In this document: piece by piece, positions 51,444 to 60,486 of the stretch
Position numbering within the stretch: position 1 is the first letter of the stretch
Layout: the number at the start of each line of letters is the position of its first letter
NCBI GenBank assembly: GCA_963747535.1
Contig: CAVVFX010000017.1
Location: forward strand, 992,001 to 1,056,000
Reading direction: 5' to 3'
Length of the DNA: 64,000 nucleotides
From: CAVVFX01 sp963747535
GTDB taxonomy: Bacteria > Acidobacteriota > Terriglobia > Bryobacterales > Bryobacteraceae
Position numbers and translations under genes: made by a program
Notes under the pieces: generated by a model
The model's input: only the letters and a program-made list of their open reading frames with translations
Told to the model about the DNA's origin: nothing
The model's database searches: none

Positions 51444-52259
51444 CTACTTGATACGGCGGAGCGCATATGACTCGTGTTTCATGTTTTCGTGTTCCAGCTT
51501 TTTCCAGTCGTCGGTGACGTGGATCAGCTTGCCGGTGATGTGATTGGACTTTTCCGACGCCAGGAAAAGTGCAAGCTGGATCTGCTTTTCAGCGGGAACG
51601 CCGCCGGTGATGCGAATCTTCTGGGCTTCTTCGAGCTCTTTGGCTCCCGCGCGGTCGCCCGCATGCAGGATTTCGTCGGTCATGCTGGTGTTGGCGCCGC
51701 CCGGCAGTAGACAGTTGATCTGCACATTGTGATCGCGGACTTCTTCGGCAATGCTCTCGACCACTCGCGCCAGAGCCGTTTTGGATGCGGCATACGCCGA
51801 AAAATTGGGCCGGCCGTAGGATGCGCCTCCGCCGGCCAGGACAATGATCTTGCCCGATCGCCGGTCGATCATCCGGGGTAGCACCACACGGATGGAATTC
51901 ATCACTCCAAACAGATTGGTCTCGATGGTCTCGATCCAAGCCTTCATTTTGCAATCGTGGAACGGACCGATCGGCCCTTGGATGGCGGCGGCGGCAATCA
52001 GAATGTGGGTGCCTCCGAAGACCACCTGCATGCGGTCCACGGCGGCCGCCATCTGTTCCATGTCGCGCACATCCGCGCGAATACGCAACGCCACGCCGCC
52101 CGCGTGTTCGATCTCCAGCTTTGCCAGATCCAGTTCCGCCGAACTGCGAGCGAGGAGGCCAACACGGGCCCCCGCCGTTGCAAAACCGATCGCCAGCCGC
52201 TTGCCGATTCCACGACCCGCACCGGTGATCAGGACGCCTTTTTCTCTAAATGGATGCAA
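51444..52259 (-). CDS. SDR family NAD(P)-dependent oxidoreductase
   Basis: 271 residues. The cofactor motif is VLITGAGRGIGKRLAIGF near the N-terminus (TGxxxGIG), with IAAAAIQGPIGPF (the NNAG-like region), a Ser-containing strand (IIVLAGGGASYGRP) and the YAASKTALARVVES YxxxK motif. The Ser of the triad is less certain, as AGGGAS replaces the usual SSxxS. Substrate unknown. It is co-transcribed with the nuclease gene. Confidence 0.88.
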   Translation of the reverse strand: MHPFREKGVLITGAGRGIGKRLAIGFATAGARVGLLARSSAELDLAKLEIEHAGGVALRIRADVRDMEQMAAAVDRMQVVFGGTHILIAAAAIQGPIGPFHDCKMKAWIETIETNLFGVMNSIRVVLPRMIDRRSGKIIVLAGGGASYGRPNFSAYAASKTALARVVESIAEEVRDHNVQINCLLPGGANTSMTDEILHAGDRAGAKELEEAQKIRITGGVPAEKQIQLALFLASEKSNHITGKLIHVTDDWKKLEHENMKHESYALRRIK

Positions 52260-52316
52260 CTATTCATTTTAACGGGATTGCGCCAGGGTGGGTGCAAGCC
52301 CGCTCCGCCAACCGCC

Positions 52317-53912
52317 TCAAAGCGGTGAAAACGGGCGCGTGTCGGTTCCGACAGCCATCGCCGGCGACGCTTTACTCCCGGGCGGCTCGCCGATGACGTA
52401 AGGCTTCATGAGGATGATAATGTGGTCGAGATCCTTTTCCGTGTTTTGGGTCTTAAAGAGCCAGCCGAGCAGTGGAATACGAGCTAATCCGGCTACTCCG
52501 CTCACGGATTTGTCTCTGGTTTCGTCAGTCAATCCGCCAATGACGGCCCATTCATCTTTGCGAAGTGAAATCCGCGAAGTATATTTCCGGTTGGTGAGGA
52601 TTGGGATCCCGTTAATTGATGACGCGCCCAGTAACTCGTACTCGCTATCCACGTCCAAAGTCACCAGGTCGTTACCAACAATGGGCGTGATCTTCAACGA
52701 AACCCCCAGATCCTGGTAGGTGAACGAGGGAGGCGGCGTGTACGCGCCGGCTGTAGAAGCCGTCGTGCCACCGATATAGGCCGAAGTAAGCACCGGGTAT
52801 TTTTCACCGGAGTGAAAGGTGGAAGGCATGCCGCTGACTCCGCGCACCTGCGTCACCAGGAGGGTGCGCGACGACGACTGCGTCAGACTGGCTACGATAC
52901 TCGCCTCGACCACGTTGATTGCGAAATTTTTTCCTTGCAACAACGATCGCAGGATCGTGGCCAGCGTCGGGTTGGTTACATCCTGGTAGACGATGTTAAA
53001 CGTGTTGGTCAGGTTGACGCCGTACGACAGGATGTCCGAGGTGGAGAGCTGAAGAAAGCGCAGTTCAATCAGCACGCTGCCGCGATAGGCGATGAGTTGC
53101 TCAATGAGCGCCCTGGCGGGAACCACGCGCGAGACACGGTCGCGAATCAGGATCTCATTAGTTGCCGCGCTCCATGCCAGCTTTTCGATGCCGGTGACCT
53201 GTTTGACCGCTTGCGAGATCTCCGTCAGATCCTGCACGGTGAGAGCCGTAGGGACCGGGATCACGACGCTCATAGTCTGCTCGTTGGCAGTCCGCTTGGC
53301 GGGAGTGTCTTTCGTAACCAGTATCAACTTGCTGGAGAGGGTAGCTACGAACGAATTGGTGGCGGCTTCGGCAGCGTGCAAGGCGTTGCCGCAATCGGCG
53401 TCGTCGAGGTCAAAGCGGACCTTCAGGGGCGCCAACTGGTACTCGCTGTCGAATATCGTCTGCAGCCCGCATCGCCCGGCCACCTGGTTGAAGAGGTCTT
53501 TGGCGTCACCGCTGAAGTGAAAGTCGAAGCGTCCACCGGTGAGTTTGAGCCGGGCCGGAGGCAACGCCTGGCGTGCATCGGCCATCTCTCGGGCGGTAAT
53601 ACTGTCATACTCCGGTGCGGGCTCCATTGCAGGCGAATCGCCGGCGACGGCAGGTGCGGATTTAGCGCCGGAAGCTGGAACCGCGGCTTTGACCTGGAGT
53701 TGATCCGCCCTGGACTTGAGAGCGGCGGTTTTGGTGCGATAGAGCTGGTTTGCCGGATCCAGCGCCGCAGCCTCGGCGTAGAGCAAATAGGCCCGAACCA
53801 GATGGCCCGCCTTCTCCTGCTTTTCGCCGTTACGGAAAACTTCCGCGGCCTTGTCGCCGAAAACCGGGGTCGCGAGAGCACAGATCGCGACGATAGACGC
53901 AAATATCCTCAA
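52317..53912 (-). CDS. Type II/III secretion secretin-domain protein (GspD/PilQ-like)
   Basis: 531 residues. A signal peptide (ASIVAICALATPVFG) precedes a helical TPR-like unit (EKAGHLVRAYLLYAEAAALD), a secretin/TonB short N-terminal domain (DAKDLFNQVAGRCGLQTIFD), N-domain repeats, and the C-terminal secretin domain with FHSGEKYPVLTSAYIGG, LGVSLKITPIVGNDLVTLDV, WAVIGGLTDETRDKSVSGVA and IPLLGWLFKTQNTEKDLDHI. It should form an outer-membrane ring. No other type II, type IV pilus or type III gene is adjacent, so it is an orphan; the partner system is elsewhere or absent. Confidence 0.88.
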   Translation of the reverse strand: MRIFASIVAICALATPVFGDKAAEVFRNGEKQEKAGHLVRAYLLYAEAAALDPANQLYRTKTAALKSRADQLQVKAAVPASGAKSAPAVAGDSPAMEPAPEYDSITAREMADARQALPPARLKLTGGRFDFHFSGDAKDLFNQVAGRCGLQTIFDSEYQLAPLKVRFDLDDADCGNALHAAEAATNSFVATLSSKLILVTKDTPAKRTANEQTMSVVIPVPTALTVQDLTEISQAVKQVTGIEKLAWSAATNEILIRDRVSRVVPARALIEQLIAYRGSVLIELRFLQLSTSDILSYGVNLTNTFNIVYQDVTNPTLATILRSLLQGKNFAINVVEASIVASLTQSSSRTLLVTQVRGVSGMPSTFHSGEKYPVLTSAYIGGTTASTAGAYTPPPSFTYQDLGVSLKITPIVGNDLVTLDVDSEYELLGASSINGIPILTNRKYTSRISLRKDEWAVIGGLTDETRDKSVSGVAGLARIPLLGWLFKTQNTEKDLDHIIILMKPYVIGEPPGSKASPAMAVGTDTRPFSPL

Positions 53913-53959
53913 ACAAGATAGACGCAGGTGTGGGAACTTGCGTGTAGAGAACTTTCCAT

Positions 53960-54004
53960 ATGGCAGACCGTCGTTTTTCGTGGTTTGCCCGGGTCGCAGC
54001 AGCC
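53960..54004 (+). repeat. REP-like double-hairpin repeat, copy 6
   Basis: TGGCAGACCGTC, T-rich loop, GTGGTTTGCC, then a shortened second stem GGGTC-GCAGCAGCC. Short flanking arms GAGAACT (near 53947) and AGTTCTC (near 54009) form a 7-bp inverted repeat. It separates the secretin gene from the TIGR03435 gene. Confidence 0.75.
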
Positions 54005-54006
54005 GC

Positions 54007-55044
54007 CTAGTTCTCCGTCGGCGTCTTCTCCAGGTGATCGATCACCAGGACTTCGATGGGCAGTTTGCGCGAGTCTATCTTGAGCCCCAGTTGCTGGACG
54101 GCGGTGAAGATCGACGATCCGCCGGGTGTCGACGCTGATTCCGCCGGTCCAGGGGCTGCCCCTCCTTCGCTGCCCGCGCGACGAGCCATCATCATACCGC
54201 CGCCGGGCCCCATCGCAGGTCCCATGCCTGACGCCATCGCGACACTCCGCAAATCGTCCATGGAGAGGTTCAGGGCAATCTCATAGTTTCCTTTCAGCTC
54301 CGTCATGTCGATCACCGGCTTGCCAGTGAAGCGCGACAGCGTATCGGCCAGCCCCGGCATCGATAACCTGGCAAACTCCATGCGCATCAAACCGCCCTCG
54401 CCCACCGACACCTTCATCTGGCCGAATTGAGGGCTGGACACCGTAGCCCCTTTTCTGTCAGCGGACGGCTCGACCCGCACCTGGGTGTCTCCACCGCCGA
54501 TCGTCACGGTCCCTTTGGCTGGAGTCGCGGCGCTGTCGACCGCCGGCGGAGGAGTGGCCAGAGGCTCAGCCTCTTTCAATTTCGGTCCGTTCTTCCCCAC
54601 CACCAGCGCGTACGCCGGAAATTCTTTACTCTCGCGATGCGCGGTCAGCTTGAACCGATCCGCCAGCAACGCCTGCAGCATTTCGGGGACTTTGTCCTTC
54701 GCTGCACCTTCCGGCATCTTGGCCATAATGTCGAACCGCTCGGCGCCCATCCAATCCGGACCCGAAATCTGATAAGACTTCATGCGGTAAGCGATGCGGA
54801 TTAATTCAGTTAGCGACAGGCTTCCGATATCGACCCGGGCCGCATCGATCGACATGCCGACGTGAACCTGTCCGGAAATAATCTTTTGCGGCTGGAGCGG
54901 CCCGGCCAGCTTGACGGACGCGACTTCGAATTCGAGAGCAGGCGCTGTGGGGGTAGGCGCTGCAGGTGGCGGAGCCTGCGCCCGAAGTGCGGTAGCCGTG
55001 AAAGCCAATAGCAGGCCCGAGGCCGCGGAGAAACTCTTTCGCAT
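54007..55044 (-). CDS. TIGR03435 family protein
   Basis: 345 residues with a signal peptide (AASGLLLAFTATALRAQA). The family is abundant in Solibacter-like acidobacteria and has no known function. Its pattern is here: LEFEVASVKLAGPL, a repeated LIRIAYRMKSYQISGPDWMG, AERFDIMAKMPEGAAKDKV, EMLQALLADRFKLTAHRESK, YALVVGKNGPKLKEAEP, and the closing SIFTAVQQLGLKIDSRKLPI with EVLVIDHLEKTPTEN. The Pro/Met/Gly-rich stretch near residue 270 is an insert. A standalone gene between two repeat-bearing gaps. Confidence 0.93.
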   Translation of the reverse strand: MRKSFSAASGLLLAFTATALRAQAPPPAAPTPTAPALEFEVASVKLAGPLQPQKIISGQVHVGMSIDAARVDIGSLSLTELIRIAYRMKSYQISGPDWMGAERFDIMAKMPEGAAKDKVPEMLQALLADRFKLTAHRESKEFPAYALVVGKNGPKLKEAEPLATPPPAVDSAATPAKGTVTIGGGDTQVRVEPSADRKGATVSSPQFGQMKVSVGEGGLMRMEFARLSMPGLADTLSRFTGKPVIDMTELKGNYEIALNLSMDDLRSVAMASGMGPAMGPGGGMMMARRAGSEGGAAPGPAESASTPGGSSIFTAVQQLGLKIDSRKLPIEVLVIDHLEKTPTEN

Positions 55045-55110
55045 ATAAGGATGTCTTCAGGATAGCCCCTTTATCTCGCAGCCCGGCTCGCCAGGTAGCG
55101 TAGGCGTCTT

Positions 55111-55174
55111 CCGTCATTCGTTGTCCGTCTTCGTCAGGACGGCTGACGACGGATAACGGACGACGGAGGACGGA
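55111..55174. repeat. Imperfect inverted repeat of the CGTTATCCGTTGTCCG family
   Basis: The left arm CCGTCATTCGTTGTCCGTC and the right arm GACGACGGATAACGGACGAC are partly complementary. The core words match the 31-bp repeat at 47.65-47.75 kb. It precedes the Fe-S gene. Confidence 0.6.
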
Positions 55175-55250
55175 CAGCGTTCTTATCGGCGTTAATCCGC
55201 GTCCATTCCCGCTTCCTCGGCTTTTCCACCCAGGCCGCAGTGCACAATAG

Positions 55251-57080
55251 ATGTTTATGCTTCGGATGATGATTCTGCTCTTGTTGATCGTTGCCTCGCT
55301 GAGCGCATTCTGGATGCGGTTTCGCCGCGTAGTGCGGGTGATCGCCGCAGCCAAACCAGATCCCGGTTTTCAGTTGAAAGACATCCCCAGGCGCAGCGGT
55401 CAATTCATCTCCGAAGTCCTGTTACAGAGCAAAGTCATCAAGGAGCGTCCGCTGCCCGGGATCGCGCATGCCTTCGTATTCTGGGGATTCTGCGCGTTCG
55501 CTTTGATCACCCTCAATCATTTCGCGGAGGGCTTCGGACTCACACTGCTTTCGCGCGATAGCGTATTCGGACATTTCTATTTCGATTTCGTCGCCGTCTT
55601 CGCCGCCGCTGTGGCGATCTCGATCACGGGTCTCGCGATCCGCCGTTTTGGGGTGCGTCCGCGGTGGCTGGGAAAGACATCGCCCGAATCGGGGATCATC
55701 GCTCTGCTCATCTTCGTGTTGATGGTGACGTATCTCGCCGGGCTCGCCATGGCCGCTGGCACTAACTCGTGGTGGGCTATCTGGTGGTGCCACACGCTAG
55801 CTCTGCTGATTTTCCTGCCCCTGATTCCCCACACCAAACACCTGCATCTGGTGCTCAGTCCGGCGACCATCTTCGCCAAACGCGCAGGCTTCAGCGATAT
55901 CCCCCCTCTCGCCGGCGATGAGGACTTCGGGCTCACCGCAGGCAAGGACGTGACTCAACTCGACGCGCTACAGGCGTTCTCCTGCGTCGAATGCGGGCGG
56001 TGTTCCGAACACTGTCCCGCCTTCAACACCGGCAAGGCGCTCAATCCCAAAGAAGTGATCCTGGGGTTGCGCGAGTATCTGAAAGAAGCAGGGCCGGCGA
56101 GCGAATCGCCTCTTCTCGGCAAGTTCATCTCACCGGAGGCAGTCTTTCAGTGCACGACTTGCGGCGGCTGCGAGTATCAATGTCCCGTGGGAATCCAGCA
56201 CCTGCCGGTGATCATCGGCCTCCGGCGCGGCGCGGTCAACACCGGAACCTGGGACGACGATTACGGCGGCAAATTTTTCAATACGCTGGAGCGCAGCGGG
56301 AATTCGCTCGGCTTCGCTGTCGGCGAGCGAATGAAGTTTATCGAGAAGAACGAGTTGCCGATCTACGACGGCACCCAGGAGTATTGCCTGTGGCTGGGCT
56401 GCATGGGCGCCTACGACCCTTCCGGGCGCGAGATTGTACTGTCGCTGGCCAAGGTGCTGCGGCATCTCAACATTACGTTCGGCGTACTGCGCAAGGAGCG
56501 CTGCACTGGCGATCCGGCGCGCAGGCTCGGCAACGATCTGCTGTTCTCGCAACTGGCGGAGGCCGGAATAGAGAATGTGAAGGAGAACGTAAAAACAAAA
56601 CTGCTCTCGATCTGCCCGCATTGCGTCCGGACGATCGGGACGGATTGGAAGGAATACGGTCACGCTTTCGAAATCGAACATCACAGCGAATTACTGGCGC
56701 GCTACCAGGCGCAGCTTCCGTCGACGGCCGATGGAAATGAGAAGGTCGTGTATCACGACCCCTGCTATCTGGGCCGTTATCGCGGCACGTACGATGCGCC
56801 GCGCGAACTGTTGTCGCGTAGCGCGGAGGTAGTGGAGGCGCCGAAGAATCGTGAACGAAGCTTCTGTTGCGGGGCCGGCGGCGGGTTGATGTTCCTGGGA
56901 GAAGAGAAGGGCGAGCGGATCAATACCACCCGCGCGAAAGAACTCGTAGCGACTGGCGCGACCACCGTGGGTACGGCTTGTCCTTTCTGCCAGTCGATGT
57001 TCAAAGACGCGCTAAAGTCGGTGAGCCAGGATCCACCCCGATTGCAGGATATCGTGCAAATCCTCTGTGACAGACTTTAG
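55251..57080 (+). CDS. Membrane-bound (Fe-S)-binding protein with CCG domains (HdrD-like)
   Basis: 609 residues. The N-terminal ~230 residues hold several membrane helices (MILLLLIVASLSAFWMRF, GIAHAFVFWGFCAFALITL, FVAVFAAAVAISITGLAI, SGIIALLIFVLMVTYLAGL, WWAIWWCHTLALLIFL). Two [4Fe-4S] ferredoxin motifs follow: SCVECGRCSEHCPAFN and CTTCGGCEYQCPVG. The C-terminal half has two CCG-type domains (CLWLGCMGAYDPSGR, ERCTGDPARRLGND, HDPCYLGRYRG, SFCCGAGGGLMFL). This is the heterodisulfide-reductase D / glycolate-oxidase F-like layout used for quinone-linked electron transfer. The electron donor is unknown; an electron-transfer flavoprotein dehydrogenase partner is common for this group but none is in the window. 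Confidence 0.87.
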   Translation: MFMLRMMILLLLIVASLSAFWMRFRRVVRVIAAAKPDPGFQLKDIPRRSGQFISEVLLQSKVIKERPLPGIAHAFVFWGFCAFALITLNHFAEGFGLTLLSRDSVFGHFYFDFVAVFAAAVAISITGLAIRRFGVRPRWLGKTSPESGIIALLIFVLMVTYLAGLAMAAGTNSWWAIWWCHTLALLIFLPLIPHTKHLHLVLSPATIFAKRAGFSDIPPLAGDEDFGLTAGKDVTQLDALQAFSCVECGRCSEHCPAFNTGKALNPKEVILGLREYLKEAGPASESPLLGKFISPEAVFQCTTCGGCEYQCPVGIQHLPVIIGLRRGAVNTGTWDDDYGGKFFNTLERSGNSLGFAVGERMKFIEKNELPIYDGTQEYCLWLGCMGAYDPSGREIVLSLAKVLRHLNITFGVLRKERCTGDPARRLGNDLLFSQLAEAGIENVKENVKTKLLSICPHCVRTIGTDWKEYGHAFEIEHHSELLARYQAQLPSTADGNEKVVYHDPCYLGRYRGTYDAPRELLSRSAEVVEAPKNRERSFCCGAGGGLMFLGEEKGERINTTRAKELVATGATTVGTACPFCQSMFKDALKSVSQDPPRLQDIVQILCDRL

Positions 57081-57151
57081 AGGCACTTGCAAAACTCGGC
57101 CGCCAGCGGTCGGATTTAGCACGTACTTCTTTAGTCTGTCCAACTTGCGCC

Positions 57152-57199
57152 GTGGGGCAGACCATCGTTCTTTGTGGTCTGCCGCCTGCGTAGCAGCCG
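57152..57199 (+). repeat. REP-like double-hairpin repeat, copy 7
   Basis: GGGGCAGACCATC, loop, TGGTCTGCC, then GCCTGCGTAGCAGCC. The first stem is perfect over nine pairs; the second has lost its first G pair. It lies between the convergent ends of the Fe-S and TonB-receptor genes. Confidence 0.8.
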
Positions 57200-57233
57200 T
57201 TGGCCGCGCTGGCCGCCGCATCGTTCTACATGG

Positions 57234-60200
57234 TCAAAACGTAATGCGGAATGCAGCCTGGGCGCTGCGGCCATTCGTCTGGTAGGGGTAGCTACCAGCT
57301 GCGTTGGCCGTCCCCGCTCCCGCCACAGGATGCAGAACTCCCGCCGTAGCCGAATAAGCCATCGTATTCACTCCTGTGGTCCACTGCGAGTTCAAGAGAT
57401 TGAAGACCTCGAACATGAGCGTCCCCTTGATGCGTTCAGTAAACGGCAGTGACCGCGAAATCCTCAAGTTCCAGTTATACTGATTGCCGGTCCGGTAAGT
57501 AGCCACCGGTAAAAACGGTACGCGATCCCAAGCCCCCGAGCCATCCAGCGTGTTACTGAAAAGCGGAGTGATCCCCGACAACTGCAATCCGGTGGTGGCG
57601 ACTTCCGCCGTCTCTGGAAGTCCGGTCGCCATGGTGCCGATAGTCGACAACTGCCAGCCATTAAGAAAATAGCGCGCGGCGATGGAGTCGCCTTTAGTGA
57701 CGGTTGGCTGCCAGGTAGCGTTCAGCGTCAGACGCTGGCGCTGGTCGGTCGTTGAACTGTCGCGATTCGTAGAATTATACGTCAGGGGGACGATGAGCGG
57801 GGCGCCGCCTTGAATGAGGGCCCCATTCACAATGTCGATCGAGTGGGACCACGTGTAGGCCGCCTGCAGGTTGAGGCCGTGCGACAGCCTCTTGTTCAAC
57901 GCCACTGCTAATGCGTCGTACCAGGATGATCCCGAGTTCTGGACGTCGTACGCGTGTGAGATGGTGGCATCGTTCTTCGCCGTGTAGACCGGAAGCAGGA
58001 AGGTGCGCACCTTGTTACCGGACGCGTCGTCGATGGTGTACGTACCGGTTTTGGTCGGCGCCGCGAGATTGTCGTCGCTCACGGTCCAGAGTCTGTCACC
58101 ACGGACGTCTAAGCCGTTGAGGGAAATGCTCGTACCGAAGGGCAGTTCCCGTACGATTCCCAAGTTGATCTGTACGGTGTGCGGATTGCGTAGCTTGGAC
58201 GTAGAGTACATCACCTCGGCCGTGTTGCCCGGAATCTTTGCTCCGATCACGCTGGGAAACGCGGGCGCATTGGTCTGATTCGGAGTGATCTGGATGGAAG
58301 TCTGGTAGATCGCGTTACCCAGGTACAATGCGTCGAGAAGTTGGCCGTAAAAAGGCGTGAAGAAAAATCCGTAGCCGGCGCGAATGGTCGTCTTCGAGTT
58401 TAATTGGTAGGCGGCGCCGACGCGGGGCATGAGATCCAGATTCGGCGACGAGATGGATGCGGTCTGGTAATAATTGGGATTGACATCGGCCAACTTGGGC
58501 TGCGGGTTCCCGGGTTTTTCCCAGCGTAGGCCGAAGTTCACAGTCAGCTTTGGATTCACTCGCAAGGTATCCTGCCCATATACGCCGAGTTGCTTGTAAG
58601 GTAGATCGCGGCCTGGATTACCGAAACTCTGCGTGAAGGAAGTGTAGGTCCTTCCCGTGGTGGTCCCGAGATCGGTTGCGAAATTGGTCAGCGACGAGTA
58701 GAAATATTCGCCGTCGCTGGCCAGTTGATCGATAAAGTAATGGGTCCGGATCCAGTCCACGCCGAACTCAAACGTATTGGGTCCGCCGGAGAAAGTGAAG
58801 TTGTCATAAACCTGATAGCGCTGCGCGGTGTAGAGGCTGGAGCCGGTCGTCGAGTTGCCGATATTGGAGCCGTAGAGAGAGATCGCGACATTGCCGGTGG
58901 CGAGCCGTGAAACCGTTGCGGGATCGAAAATGTGCTCCGTAGCAACGCCGGCCCGCAATTCGTTCACGGAGCTGGACGAGGGTGTGGAGATCCACGAGAT
59001 ACCCCCGAAACGCGTATTCTCGCGTGTATTCTTGATTCCCAACAGCCCGCCATTGGCAACCGCATTCTCCACTTGCTCTCCGTTGGGCTGGTTCGCATTG
59101 GCGAGGTCGAAATCGAAGCTGATGCGGTTATTGCCGCTGAACTGGTAGTCGAGCCTGGCGAGTCCGTTAAGCGAACGCTGCGTGAGCGGCAAGAAAATGT
59201 TCATCTGCGATTGGATGAACTTAATGGCGTTAGCGCACGCCGTTGCACTGGCCTTGCAATTCGCGGGCGCTACGACCGTTCCGCTGGGATCGGAGATCAA
59301 AGGATTGGTGATACGATTCCAGGCATCGAAGTGGTCGTTCAGGATTTCGAGATTGGTGAAGAAGAAGAGCCGGTCTGCCAGGATCGGGCCGCTGACGCTC
59401 GCCCCCGTCTGATTCAAGGCGTGAAGAAGTGTGTTGCCGAGAGCCTCACGGCCGACTGCAGTCAGGCCGGGAAGACGAAGGTATTCGTATGCAGTCCCAT
59501 GGAAGTCGCTAGTTCCGGCGCGCGTGACCGCATTGACGATGCCGGACATTCCGTCCTTAAACTCGCCCGGCGCATCCGCGACCATCACCTGCAATCCTTC
59601 GATCTGGTCCATCGACGTCGCGTCGTTAGTCGGCGTCTGCTGGGTAAAGTAAGTGTCGCTGGTCTGAATTCCGTCCGTGTAGGTTTCGTTGGTGTTCCTC
59701 TGGCCCAAAATCGACACGTTGCCGGACGCTGTATTGTTGCTGACCCCTAGCGATTGCAGCACCAGCGGCTCCTGTTTGCGCTGCTTCAGCGGAAGCGAAT
59801 CGATCTGCTTTCCAGTGATGGGCGTATCGATGCTCAACTGATGATCGTCTGTCTCGCCGCCTGCCTTGGCGGACCCCGACTTTCCGGCAGTACGGCGCGC
59901 TCTGGCATTTTCCTGAAGACCGATGCGAAAGTTGACCGTCTGGCCGGCGGGGATCGTGAAGACTTCGCTGTCGAAATTGACAAACCCACTGTGGGACGCC
60001 GTCAGCTTATAGCCCGCGGCAGGCGGAAGGCCCGTTGCACGGAAGATTCCGTCGTCGGTCGTGATGACCGATTGATGCACTCCCAAAACCTCGTTGGTAA
60101 TCGCGATCGTGGTGTCGGGCATGCCGTCACCGTAAGTGTCGTGGACCAAGCCGGCAACTGCGCCGGAACCCAGGGTGGCCTGTGCAAACACAGCGCCCGA

Positions 60201-60242
60201 ACACACAAGTGCAAACAGACATAGTTTGGGTATTTTGTACAT
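57234..60242 (-). CDS. TonB-dependent receptor with carboxypeptidase-regulatory-like domain (Oar-like)
   Basis: 1002 residues, an outer-membrane barrel protein. A signal peptide (LCLFALVCSGAVFA) precedes a carboxypeptidase-regulatory-like domain (SGAVAGLVHDTYGDGMPDTT, GLPPAAGYKLTASHSGFVNF), then a plug-like region (NTASGNVSILGQRNTNETYT, MDQIEGLQVMVADAPGEFKDG). The remainder is beta-barrel, with aromatic-ended strands (RTHYFIDQLASDGEYFYSSL, NPKLTVNFGLRWEKPG) and a C-terminal RSAQAAFRITF ending in Phe, as in outer-membrane barrels. No TonB box is obvious. Such proteins are numerous in Solibacter-type genomes, and substrates are untested. It reads toward the Fe-S gene and is single. Confidence 0.9.
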   Translation of the reverse strand: MYKIPKLCLFALVCSGAVFAQATLGSGAVAGLVHDTYGDGMPDTTIAITNEVLGVHQSVITTDDGIFRATGLPPAAGYKLTASHSGFVNFDSEVFTIPAGQTVNFRIGLQENARARRTAGKSGSAKAGGETDDHQLSIDTPITGKQIDSLPLKQRKQEPLVLQSLGVSNNTASGNVSILGQRNTNETYTDGIQTSDTYFTQQTPTNDATSMDQIEGLQVMVADAPGEFKDGMSGIVNAVTRAGTSDFHGTAYEYLRLPGLTAVGREALGNTLLHALNQTGASVSGPILADRLFFFTNLEILNDHFDAWNRITNPLISDPSGTVVAPANCKASATACANAIKFIQSQMNIFLPLTQRSLNGLARLDYQFSGNNRISFDFDLANANQPNGEQVENAVANGGLLGIKNTRENTRFGGISWISTPSSSSVNELRAGVATEHIFDPATVSRLATGNVAISLYGSNIGNSTTGSSLYTAQRYQVYDNFTFSGGPNTFEFGVDWIRTHYFIDQLASDGEYFYSSLTNFATDLGTTTGRTYTSFTQSFGNPGRDLPYKQLGVYGQDTLRVNPKLTVNFGLRWEKPGNPQPKLADVNPNYYQTASISSPNLDLMPRVGAAYQLNSKTTIRAGYGFFFTPFYGQLLDALYLGNAIYQTSIQITPNQTNAPAFPSVIGAKIPGNTAEVMYSTSKLRNPHTVQINLGIVRELPFGTSISLNGLDVRGDRLWTVSDDNLAAPTKTGTYTIDDASGNKVRTFLLPVYTAKNDATISHAYDVQNSGSSWYDALAVALNKRLSHGLNLQAAYTWSHSIDIVNGALIQGGAPLIVPLTYNSTNRDSSTTDQRQRLTLNATWQPTVTKGDSIAARYFLNGWQLSTIGTMATGLPETAEVATTGLQLSGITPLFSNTLDGSGAWDRVPFLPVATYRTGNQYNWNLRISRSLPFTERIKGTLMFEVFNLLNSQWTTGVNTMAYSATAGVLHPVAGAGTANAAGSYPYQTNGRSAQAAFRITF

Positions 60243-60486
60243 TACTGACCTTTGAATGGTTAATCTAACATAGAGCGGAACAAGCCCTTACGGGTTTCAT
60301 TAAGAAACGTAAATATTGACGGGTGTCCTGGGGATGCCCCGGGGAGCCCCGCGACCGTCAAGGGATCGGTATCCAGCCCGTTAGCGGCCAGGAAGCGCGA
60401 CGTCAATACGCTAACCGCGGGGCAGGCCGCGGTCCAATAACTGACGACGGATAACGGAGACTACTCATTTTGTGCGTGAGGTGGGT
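60243..60486. other. Upstream region of the TonB-receptor gene
   Basis: 244 bases between the receptor start and the end of the URO-D-like gene. A GACGACGGATAACGGAGA unit near 60442-60460 belongs to the repeat family of 47.7 and 55.1 kb. No promoter could be assigned. Confidence 0.4.

Noticed and set aside
52812..53921. Long plus-strand open frame (369 codons) opposite the secretin gene
   Set aside because: It is the antisense of a well-supported secretin; composition is Arg/Gly-rich and no domain is visible.
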